A stretch of 64,000 nucleotides of DNA from Apoderus coryli (lineage: Eukaryota; Arthropoda; Insecta; Coleoptera; Attelabidae). This document shows, in pieces, positions 23,877-33,869 of this stretch. The stretch lies in NCBI GenBank assembly GCA_911728435.2, contig OU452211.1, forward strand, positions 5,828,001-5,892,000, in the 5' to 3' direction. Every line of letters starts with the position of its first letter. Within the stretch, counting starts at the first letter, position 1. The notes beneath the pieces are model-generated. The model worked only from the letters and a program-made list of their open reading frames with translations, was not told where the DNA came from and made no database searches. The position numbers and the translations under genes are program-made.

Positions 23877-24830
23877 TTAACAATACTTGTTTTCTTTGGT
23901 TACCTAAAATTTCTACAAACATTATTGGAAATCTCTACCACTTTGTTACTTTAACTTGTTTTTCTGATATGCTATTATGGTGAGTTAATATTATATGTAC
24001 CCAAGATGTCTTCGAATGTAGTGTTATGTATACAGAATTCACAACCAAAAGGTGTTGATATACATCATCGTAGTGATTCCTTCTTAAGTAACTATAGATT
24101 AGAATCTTATGAATGAAATGTATGAAGGATTATCACTGCCTTATCGAAATACATTGTTGTTTTCCTTCTACATATTTGCAGTTTTTCGCCACAATCCTAA
24201 TTACATTTTATTTATATCACAATATAATCTAAACATCTTGCATACACAGGATCCTGTAATAAATTCAGCAGCATTTACATATTCCGTGACTGAATTTTAT
24301 TTAAATAATGAATTGATCTAGAAATGTTATTCATAATATAATGTCATCAGAATGGAGTGGACTGAATTGAGCCGGACGATAAAATACCCAATTATTTAAT
24401 AAAAAGTTGATGTTTCTTGCAAAAATGCGATAGATGAAAAAACTACGCCCTATATGAATGACAAAACCGCGCGATGTGAGTTTTCTAAAATGAAATCGAG
24501 TCATAAGAAAAAGTTTTTTGGATAAGTACGCGACCGTCACTCCGCTTAATCGCCCAAATCTGTCGGAGCCTTAGGTCATTATAATCCTGCACTTTTTTTA
24601 TTACAGAATCCTTAAAATAGTGTATACCAAAAAATCTAATAGAAAAAATGCATAAAAAGTGAAAAATAAACTACACGCTTGCGCAATAGGCATCAAACAG
24701 CACACTACCACACGTTATATCTCTTATGTTTCTTGGTACACACTGTATAATACTTACAAGATGAACCAAACACAGCTCAAACCAACTACAGTCATAGCAG
24801 TTTTTTTTTCATCTTGCATAATTTTTACAT
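23877..24830. other. no gene seen
   Basis: AT-rich. Open frames at 24109-24321 and 24331-24540 lack any recognisable domain. Confidence 0.5.
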
Positions 24831-24831
24831 G

Positions 24832-27432
24832 TACAGGGTGGTCAAAACTCGATGGCCCAGCTCTGGTATGAGAAAATGATAGAAAAATTCGGAAAAGCGG
24901 TTCTTATATTTCATTTTGTTTCCAAATTTGGAAACTGAAGTAAATGACGTCATCAACTTTTTTTTTCAGAAACATACCTATATTTTTTGCATAGTTCAAA
25001 AGAGCTAATTTTTCTAAACAACTTTTGTAAAGAAAAAAATGTGCTATCTTCATTCGTTAAAAAATTATACGCAAATTTGTAGAAAAAACTAAGATGAGAA
25101 ATTCGCAACCGTCACAACTTTTACACAAATAGGCTTTGGAAACAAACTGCAATTATATGTGTCAATACTTAAACTAATGGTTGACAAATAGTATTCGTGT
25201 GATAACTTCTAATACAAGTCAAACATTTGATATTCAGTCAAGATAGAAGATACGTATTATCCATTGGTTGTTAATAATAATTACTTATTAAACACTACAA
25301 AAACAGATGATATTATTTAATAGTAACTATTATTACCACAGAATTAAACATAGTAATACTATAGGTTACTACTAATTAATTATAGGAAATCAATCACTAC
25401 AACAAATTTTCAATGTGACCACCTCCTAGTTGTAAACGCTTATCTAATCTCCTCCTTACTTCTCTTCCTGAGGCCTTACATAACATTTCTCTTGAGAGTT
25501 CATTGCATGAATTCCAATTTTTTCCTTTAAATCCTTTAAAACGCTCGAAAGACATTTTTGATTTGAATATCGTAATCATTAAATATATTAAGGATATAAT
25601 AATTATACCATTGACAACATTGATTAATTTGGCAATCTCATCCGGTATGTTTCAGAGTTGTCTGAAATTTAGCAAAATTATACCGTTATTCAAAAAAGGA
25701 TCTCCAGATGAATTAAACAACTATCGCCCTATTTCTATAGTGCCTGTTCTAGGCAAAATTTTTGAAAAGATACTCTTTAAACAATTAGCCAACTATTTTG
25801 AAAGAAATAATTTATTTTCTCCGAAACAATTTGGATTTAGACCGAAACTTAACACCGTTTCAGCTATAGAAAACTTTATAAATAGCGTTATAACCGCTTT
25901 TGAGAGTAGAAGGCTTGTGGGGGCTTCTTTTCTTGATTTAACAAAGGCGTTTGATTGCGACACGATATCTTGTTGGGTAAACTGGAGCGATACGGTATGA
26001 GTGCGAATTCGATTCGTTTGCTGAGTTCCTATCTCACTGGTAGGAATGTTGTAACGATGTTTGAGTCAAAGTCTTCTCAGCCCTTGTTGAGCTCTTGTGG
26101 AGTCCCACAGGGCTCGGTGCTCGGACCTCTATTGTTTTTGATTTTCATTATAGATTTACCGCTACATCTGCCATGCTCTGACCTGACATTGTTTGCAGAC
26201 GATTCAACTATTGTCGATGTTGAACTGTCGAGTGATGTTCTGGCCTCAAGTATGATTAATTCACAGACGAGGGCTGCGGACTGGTTTGCAGCTAACAAAC
26301 TCTGTATGAATGCCAATAAAACAGCTACGAAAATATTTACATTACGTGAGACGGATGTTGCTGTTTCTGATGGTCTGGTAAAGTTTTTGGGTGTCACTTT
26401 GGACCAAAAGCTAACCTGGGCGGGTCATGTCGAGGTTACCATTGCCAAGTTGTCTAAGGTTGTGTTCATGTTGCGAAGCTTGAAGGGTGAAGTCTCTTTT
26501 AATGTTCTGAAATCAGCATATTATGGCCTTTTTCACAATGTGGCTTCATATGATTTGTCAATTTGGGGACACTCTTGTCATGCTAGTCGGGTATTCGCAA
26601 TCCAAAGACGAGTGGTTCGAATAATGACAGGTTTAAAGTTTAGAGAGGATGTCAGACCTAAATTTAAAGAATGTAAAATAATTACACTCCCGTGTCTCTA
26701 TATCTACAATTCAATTATGTATCTGAAAAATAATTACAATCTGTACATAAGGTATGATGAAGTTCACAACCACAATACCAGAAACAAAAATGACATTCTT
26801 CCTGAATATATGAGGTTGGGTAGAAGCAGAAATTCTGTGAATTATTATGGTCCCACATGCTATAATCATTTGCCAGATAGTTTGAAAACACTGAGCCTTG
26901 CAATGTTTAAAAATATATTAAAAAACTACTTAATTGACCAGGCTTTTTACTCCATTGATGAATTCCTCAGCACTGACTTTCTGTTTTGATTAAGTTATAT
27001 ACATTTCTATGTTTTTATGTTGTGTTATGTAATATTTTAATATTTAATATGACTTGTGTAAACCTTTTTTGGTAATGACATGTAACGACAATAAATAAAT
27101 AAAAAACATTTAACATAAAATGCACACATTAAATGACGATAAAACTATTTGTCGACCATTAGTTTTATTATATAGATAGATATAATTTGTTTCCAAAGCC
27201 TACTTGTTTAAAAGTTGTGAAAGTTGCGAATTTTTTATAAGTTTTTCCTACAAATTTGCTTTTAATTTTTTAACGAATGAAGTTAACAAATTTTTTTCTT
27301 TACAAAACTTGCTTAGAAAAATTAGCTCTTTTGAACTATATAAAAATATAGGTAGGTTTCTGAAAAAAAAGTTGTTGACGTGATTTACTTTAGTACAGAG
27401 CTGAGACATCGAGTTTTGCTCACCCTGTACAT
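24832..27432 (-). mobile_element. DUF4817/DDE_3 transposon remnant with long inverted arms
   Basis: Outer ends TACAGGGTGGTCAAAACTCG (24831) and, inverted, CGAGTTTTGCTCACCCTGTA (27410-27429) are followed by arms of about 320-380 bp (24832-25215 and 27112-27429). Inside the left arm the minus frame 25579-25397 encodes the end of a DDE_3 transposase (REVRRRLDKRLQLGGGHIEN, LL stop), matching the usual GGGHxExL C-terminus. The rest of the transposase was lost, and a LINE (25585-27110) occupies the centre. Confidence 0.75.
25585..27110 (+). mobile_element. LINE reverse transcriptase, frameshifted
   Basis: First frame (25585-25960): LTTLINLAISSGMFQSCLKF, NNYRPISIVPVLGKIFEKIL, FGFRPKLNTVSAIENFINSV, FLDLTKAFDC. 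A slip at about 25955 moves to the frame ending at 26989: [20 protein letters not shown], the catalytic LFADDSTIVD (about 26190), NKLCMNANKTATKIFTL, LKSAYYGLFHNVASYDLSIW and FYSIDEFLSTDFLF. The 3' end is an AATA microsatellite (27091-27106). Same clade as the copy at 17400-19110, but clearly diverged. The apparent loss of about one codon plus one base at the junction kills the protein. Confidence 0.9.
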
Positions 27433-28300
27433 TATGAACCTTATGTAAATACCTCACATAGGTAATGTAATAAAAAGGGTATATTAGTAAATAACATGTA
27501 AAAAATGTGTCTCTAATAATAAAAACGTAGCATTTCTTTATTTTTTTAACAATAATAGATACAACTAGTAAATAGTAAAAATACATATACTTTTATTATT
27601 TTTTTAATTTCTTATATTTGGAAAAATCTAATTTTATGGACCCGAACGCGCTAGTTTATATAAAACAATAAATAACTAGAAAGTGAAAAGGAAACTATGG
27701 GAATGTTTATAATATTATATTACTAATTATTATATGAAACGTGAAGCATTGTATTTCAATAATAAAAAAACAAATACGTACAGGAAGAATAGAAGTCTAT
27801 GCGCTAGTAACAATTTGACTAAACATTTCTTTTAGCTTTTAGTTATCAGTATCAGCTGTTTAATGTTGAGGTTAAAATTTGAAGTTATCCTGGTAGCGCC
27901 ACCTAGCGCCTACATTTTTTCGTTAATGCAACTCGTTTAATTCCTTGATTCATCCATATTGACTGACGAATCAATGTATTGCGCATTACAAAGAGTAGTG
28001 ATAATTAGGAAATATGCAATTTCTTGGTTGGTAATTTAATTTACAATTCGTTCCGTAAAAACGTAGATATTAATTTTCCTGTTGAATTGTAAATATACTT
28101 TTAAGAATTAATAACTAAACGTTAACTTAAAAATTATTAACAGATAATTTTATTTGCAAAAAAATCGTACAACTTTAGAACTTCATCAGTGTCAATGATT
28201 TGTCCATTTAACATTACACATGACAGTTGAGAGAACTCAGATCATTAACATCAAATTGCGATTCTGTTAATTTAAGCTGTCTAATTTCAAGCAAAAGCAT
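27433..28300. other. no gene seen
   Basis: AT-rich, no supportable feature. Confidence 0.5.
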
Positions 28301-28730
28301 GAAATTTGAAACAATTGATCATGGTGAATTAAACACATGGTACAAAAAATGGAGAATCAAGTTCAACCCTCAGAAAAATAAACAAACATAGAAGTGGCAT
28401 AACAAGAAAATAATCACAAAAATGTTTGTAGCCTACATAACCTTTACTTTTTTACTAATAAAATCTAAGGAAAAATACTACAAAGGATTGTTGGAGTTTA
28501 GAAACACCCTCATGTAAATGGTAAATGTCCAGCTATTATACTCTAAGGAAGAAGAAGACCTATTAGATCATTAATACCAACCCATCATAAAGCTTTTTCA
28601 ATAGAATGACCAACTATTAGAGATAAATGTGATGACTATGCTGATAACAGATTGGAATTAGCACAAAACTATAACAAGGCCGCTAAAAATGTAATTCCAC
28701 TTGGTTCGACGTAATGTTAACCTCAGAATC
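28300..28730 (+). mobile_element. probable LINE relic
   Basis: Disjoint frames read ELNTWYKKWRIKFNPQKN (28330-28385), RIVGVQKHPHVNGK (about 28480) and PTIRDKCDDYADNRLELAQN (about 28610-28670), a layout like the palm-to-C-terminal region of a Jockey-type RT. Strongly decayed. Confidence 0.4.
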
Positions 28731-28939
28731 CACTAACCAAACGATGGGATAACGCAGGAGTTATCGTGGAAGTTGGTCCCAACAGAAAATCCACAATAAA
28801 ATCTTCAAGTGGCAGAATATTTGTCCAAAACAGAATATTTATTCGCCCAGTTCCAAAAATTTCATGAAGGGAAGATGGGGATACGACAAAAAAGGGAGAA
28901 AGAAAGGGGATAGGTCCGTATGTACAGCCGACATGAGAT

Positions 28940-29580
28940 TTAGTGCTAGGAAAATACAGGAAAAGGCACGGGAAGAAAATCCTCCGATATACATGGGTTT
29001 TTAAAGACCTTGTCAAGGCGTTCGACTCCGTTAACCGTGAGGCTCTGTGGAGGATATTGATTCTCAACGGACGTCCCCAGGAATTCATCCGGATACTTCC
29101 GACTCCTTCACGATCATATGACCACAGCGGAGAGCCCTTTCAAATAACAACTGATGATTGATGGTGGCGGATTCTTCAACCTTCGTAGAGCTTCAATACG
29201 CGTATGACAATATTGTCCTAGCTGATACAGAAGAGGATCCTCAATATATACTAAATTCATTTAACAGCACATAGAGGAGTATTGGGCTTGAACTGAATAT
29301 AAAGAAAACACATCTTCTCTACCAGCCTGCACCAAACACTGAGGCTGTCCCACTACATATTCGAGTTAACGAAGGCAGACTTCAGAACATCGAGAGTTTC
29401 TCTTACCTCGGCGGTAGTTTCTACCCTTACGTATAGCTGTGAGTCTCGGACAGATTTAAAACCCTAGAAAAGTACCATCAAGGATGTCTTAGAAGAATTC
29501 TTGGAATCAAATGGCAGGACCGACGAACAAACATCAGCGTTTTGGAGGATTGAATTATTAATAAAAAGTGAATTCAAACA
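28940..29580 (+). mobile_element. RTE-like LINE fragment
   Basis: Frames read FKDLVKAFDSVNREALWRIL (29000-29060), EPFQITTDD, then [17 protein letters not shown] and VNEGRLQNIESFSYLGG (about 29290-29415) and KYHQGCLRRILGIKWQDRRT (about 29470). Same family as 43810-44790 and the scrap at 41370-41555. Several frameshifts and deletions. Confidence 0.8.
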
Positions 29581-30262
29581 TAACAGTTATCGCTCAATTG
29601 AAAAACCCACGAGTGATGTTCTTAATTAATACAATTAATAGAATGTAACACTGTTTTACTAATAAAAACACAAAACGAGTTTTTAACCGTTTTTACCCAA
29701 AAAATTGCTCTACTTTACTACAAAAGGCGGCGCTTCCATAAACTCTTCTAGTGCCTCAAAAATCAGTTTACACGAAATAATAATATACTCTGATATGACA
29801 AATGTTTAGTACTTCTACTTTGACTATCCTTCCTGTACATAATTGTATGAAATCAAGACAAAATTGTGTCTAATTGCATTACAGCTAAATATTTCAAGAC
29901 TACTACTTCTCTTATTTATCTAAATGAGAAATGGAAAAAGAAGCCGAGCAAGGGGAAGCTTATTACTAATTATTATAGAAAACAAGATAATAAGAAAGAA
30001 GTAGAGACAAATAGAGAGCTAACGATTAAACAACTTACTACTTAAAATATTGTCCACAAGTGGGCACTTTGTCGATAAAACAGTTCTCTTTTTATAACAA
30101 TTATTATTATTTTTTTTATTATATTATGCAAAATTAGTTTATTACTATAAACATATCGTAATAAACTAGTTTTGTATAACCAACATACTCACGACTTCCT
30201 ACTTGCCCGGCAGAGGTAACAATTATTATTAATATTTCCTTGCATTAAATATACCGTCAAAA
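29581..30262. other. no gene seen
   Basis: AT-rich, no supportable feature. Confidence 0.5.
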
Positions 30263-30896
30263 GTTGGTATAACTGTAGTTAGCAGCTCTGTTGTGAAATT
30301 CACGCACAAATTTTCGATAAATTGCAATTCCTATAATATGCAGCTGACCATCAGTGCTTAAATAATTCCACTCTTGATAACGCGTGATTTTTTAGCAACT
30401 TTCTTTCTGGCAGTACAGCTCAGCTCATGTTACTGTTAAACATGTTTAGTTTGGTCTATAATTTAACCATGAATCGACTTACAAACGAACAACGCTTGCA
30501 AATTTATTTTTATTATCAAAATGCATGCTTCTTCCATCTTATGGTGAGTATTCGAAATCTTGTGACTAAATTTCGCATGAAATTTACATTATTGGACATT
30601 CAGACAAATCCTTCTCTATTAAGCACTAGATGTCGCTACATACATTGCACACACACAACTATACCTTTTCAAGTTCAAATTGGCACTAATTATAATCAAA
30701 ATGACAACATTAATTTCAAATTGGCATTAACCAAAAGCCAATTGACAATAATCAAAACCATAATGGCACTAATCACTTTCAAATTGACAATAAACAAAAT
30801 CAAATTGGCACTAGTAAATTGTAACTTGGTGTTACATACATCAATTGAATTGGTTAATACTTGTCAGTGTCAAAGTGTGTGTTAGTTAATTAAAAA

Positions 30897-31170
30897 TTGT
30901 TACCTATAATACATTACAAGATTCCTTATATAAAAAAGGATGTTGCTACAAATTTGAAGGGGCAGATTTGTGGCAACGGTGACTGCCGTAATCTTGAAAA
31001 TGTACTGGGTGTAGCAAAAAGAACTGCGCGTAAGCAGCGAGTAGGTAAACGTAGAGTTAAAATAACCTCCGAACACCGTCAATTCATTGAACGTTCAGTC
31101 GATGAAAATCCTAAAATTACTCTTAAACAACTGTGTAATAAGACACCACGCCACTGGTATTATGTATACT
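30897..31170 (+). pseudogene. second transposase N-terminal (HTH) fragment
   Basis: The 91-residue frame contains NVLGVAKRTARKQRVGKRRV, KITSEHRQFIERSVDENPKI, TLKQLCNKT, the helix-turn-helix layout of Tc1-like transposases (…EHRQFIxxxVDENPxITLKQLCNKL). It ends abruptly before a DDE domain. It lies between the arms of the 30263-32720 element and may be a separate insertion. Confidence 0.6.
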
Positions 31171-31875
31171 AGTTGGGTGATTTTATAGATATTTTCTATT
31201 AGTTTGGGAAATATAATATTTTTCTGAATATTATTTTAAGTAGATTGTTAACAAATATTCCTAAACTCTCCTATTACTCATAAAATTTAAGGGTCTGTTT
31301 TCTATCTATCTTATCATTTATTGATGTAGGTTTTACCAAAACAATAAATACGTCTACAAGTAGGTAACAAAAATATATAATTTTTGTCTCTTTTCTTCTC
31401 AGATGGACCGTGTTTTCTTGTTCGAAGAATGACATGTTTTAAATATGAGGGTCTCACTTTTGAACATCGAAATGTCTTCATGTAAATTAAATGTCGGACT
31501 TTTATTATATACAGAAGCTAGTAGTTGGAGGGTGGCACGGTTTCCCATATCAAATAATATATATAAAGTGCGAATAAAAAAACAATGGGTTTTTGTACAG
31601 TCGCTATTTGGTACTGTAATGATATAGGTAAATTGTTCAGTTCATTTTTGTAGTCGAATCGTTAGAGACAGAAACCGGAAATAAATATCAAAATTCAGTG
31701 CTAATTTATCCTCTCCTTTCCTTTAAATCCATTGCATAATAAAATAGATTATAGTGACATCGGATCTCAATCCAGGTAGGAATTTACAATTTAGTTTATT
31801 CGTTATCGTAATTTTATAAACTTCGAATTTAATCATCACCACATGGTACGTATTAAAGGCAGGAGTAAAAGCAGA

Positions 31876-32028
31876 CATGGCTGAAGAGCTAAATAACATC
31901 TTGGCTCGTGCTGACCGGGATCGTCTGACTCAAACCGATTATCGAATGCAGAAATTAGAGAACATCGTTCGTGGCAATATTGGCAAGATAACTGTTGCTA
32001 ATTGTACCAAATTTATTGCACATATATA
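31876..32028 (+). other. small open frame, unassigned
   Basis: ATG-started 50 codons beginning MAEELNNILARADRDRLTQT and ending at TAG 32026-32028. The composition looks protein-like (charged, predicted helical) and unlike its AT-rich surroundings. I do not recognise it. It could be an exon of a lost gene or a retroelement gag-like scrap. Confidence 0.3.
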
Positions 32029-32127
32029 GAGATTTATTCCTGCTGCATTGGATATGCAAGATATAATTTTTTAAGAAAATGTATTTTTTTAAAATTCGCT
32101 AATGGTTTCAAATTTAATTATTGTAAC

Positions 32128-32450
32128 TTCTTCAGATTTACCTGTAATAAGATTATTTACAGATCCGGCTCGAAGGACCATGTAACTTATTCAGATTTAC
32201 CTGTAATAAAATTATTTACAAATTCTGGCTCGAATGACCGTTTTATTACTATTGATTTTCAATCAAGCTTTCAATTAATGTTCTTTAATAATAAGTTGAC
32301 TTTCTATACCTATAGAAAAAAGTTATCAAATTATTCAAGAAAATTAATTGAAAGCTCGATTGAAAATCAATAGTAATAAAACGGTCATTCGAGCCAGAAT
32401 TTGTCAATAATCTTATTACAGGTAAATCTCAATAAGTTACAATTATTGTT
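32128..32450. mobile_element. foldback sequence, ~150 bp arms
   Basis: Left arm (TTCAGATTTACCTGTAATAA … CGAATGACCGTTTTATTACT) and right arm (GTAATAAAACGGTCATTCGA … TTACAGGTAAATCT) are inverted round 32290. The left arm itself contains a duplicated 57 bp block (TTCAGATTTACCTGTAATAA at 32132 and 32189). Confidence 0.8.
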
Positions 32451-32720
32451 ATTTATTGTGTATCATTAAATACATTTTTTTCGCTAATTGTATGTTATAA
32501 GTGCCAATTTGATTTTGTTTATTGTCAATTTGAAAGTGACTCATGGTTTTGATTATTGTCAATTTGCTTTTGATTAATGCCAATTTGAAATTCATGTTGT
32601 CAATTTGATTTTGACTGATGTCATTTTGATTCTGATTAGCGCCAATTTGAACTTAAAAAGGTATAGTTCATATCAAATATTTTACTTAATCGTGTAGCTG
32701 CTAACTATAGTTTTTAATAA

Positions 32721-33869
32721 TATAACACAAACAACTTTTTCATTCCCTTGTATAGCTTCTACTAATATATTATGTGTATATAACGAGACTAAATCTATAT
32801 ATATTATATTGTATACCAATTAGATTAATATAACACTAAATAAATTTTAAAGGAAAAAATCCCAAGATGTATCTTAAAAATTGTGGAATGAGCTTTAGAT
32901 TTCGTAGGAATTATTACAAACTAAAAAATTAAGACAAATATTAATAGGATATATCGTAACTAACCTATTTTAGATGTTCATTTATTATTTCAGTATTTTA
33001 ATGAGGTGCGAATATTCAAATAACAATACTCGAGTAATAATAATTCTTGCAAAGCATAGGATGATATATTATATATATTAGAGCGTAGAACACTAAACTA
33101 AAACACGTTTTACCAATTCACCAAAACACTTTTTTTAAATTCTCGACGCGCGTTTCGCTAATAATGTTAGCATCCTCAGGAGAGAATTACAACTCAGTTC
33201 GAGAGAGAGATTAGATAAATGAGAAAACTTTAAAAACTAAAGCCAATTTGAGTAATTCCATGCAAAAAAAAATTGAACTTTTTATATTGTTTACGTTCAA
33301 TATCTAAAACACCAGTCAAAAGAGATTGTACTGTGTCCCAAATTGGTCTAGATTGGTATTGACGTTGTTAGCAAAGGTAGAACCTAGCGGTTTTCGCGAA
33401 CTGTTGCTACTTTTTTTATGAAACTTAAGAAGTTCAGTGGCGTATTCAGTTTTTTTTTTCATCATTTCTATTTTGGGTTATGGTATTTTTTACATTGCAA
33501 CCATGTAAATCACACATTTCACTCATGTACAATTAAAAAAAAACTATTAAGCATTTATTGATGACCAAATTACTGGAAAACCACTAACTCACCCTACAGC
33601 TGAAATTGGACTAGTTATAAGACTGAATATTATAAGAGTTATTGAACTTTAAGCAATTAAAAGGTAGTGTTCCTAATTAGTTGAATTTCCGCACACCCTG
33701 TATATATTAATAGAAGCTACATCGTCCTAATAACAGAATGTCATTAAGTATATAATTTTTTTATGTTCGTTAAATAGCACCTAATAAAAATTGCTGTAAA
33801 TACACACTCGAACCTATCCTTTCGTCTATTTAAGCTTGCCCTATGTACCTAATGTTTAATCGCTAATGT
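32721..33869. other. gene-free flank downstream of the Di-Ras gene
   Basis: Holds the hammerhead-like motif at 33130-33190 and a terminus-like CACACCCTGTATATATT at 33698. Part is presumably the Di-Ras 3' UTR. No gene. Confidence 0.5.
33130..33190 (-). ncRNA. hammerhead-like ribozyme motif
   Basis: The minus strand reads CTGAGGA (33179-33173), one extra T, a stem GCTAA/TTAGC with loop CATTA, GAAA (33156-33153), a palindromic stem III ACGCGCGT and a GTC cleavage triplet ending at 33145. The flanks AATTCTC and GAGAATT pair as stem I. The inserted T before stem II departs from the canonical core, so activity is uncertain. Confidence 0.45.

Larger units (their letters stand above)
30263..32720 (+). 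mobile_element. deleted Tc1/mariner-superfamily element with repeat-rich arms
   Basis: Outer ends are inverted (ACTGTAGTTAGCAGCT at 30272; AGCTGCTAACTATAGT at 32696). From 30471 a transposase N-terminus is readable (MNRLTNEQRLQIYFYYQNAC, then TKFRMKFTLLDIQTNP near 30560-30610), a start seen in insect IS630/mariner-like transposases. The catalytic domain is gone. Segments 30645-30830 and 32480-32682 are inverted copies of a string of short subterminal repeats built on CAAATTGGCACTAAT and CAATTGACAATAATCAAAA. Confidence 0.7.
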
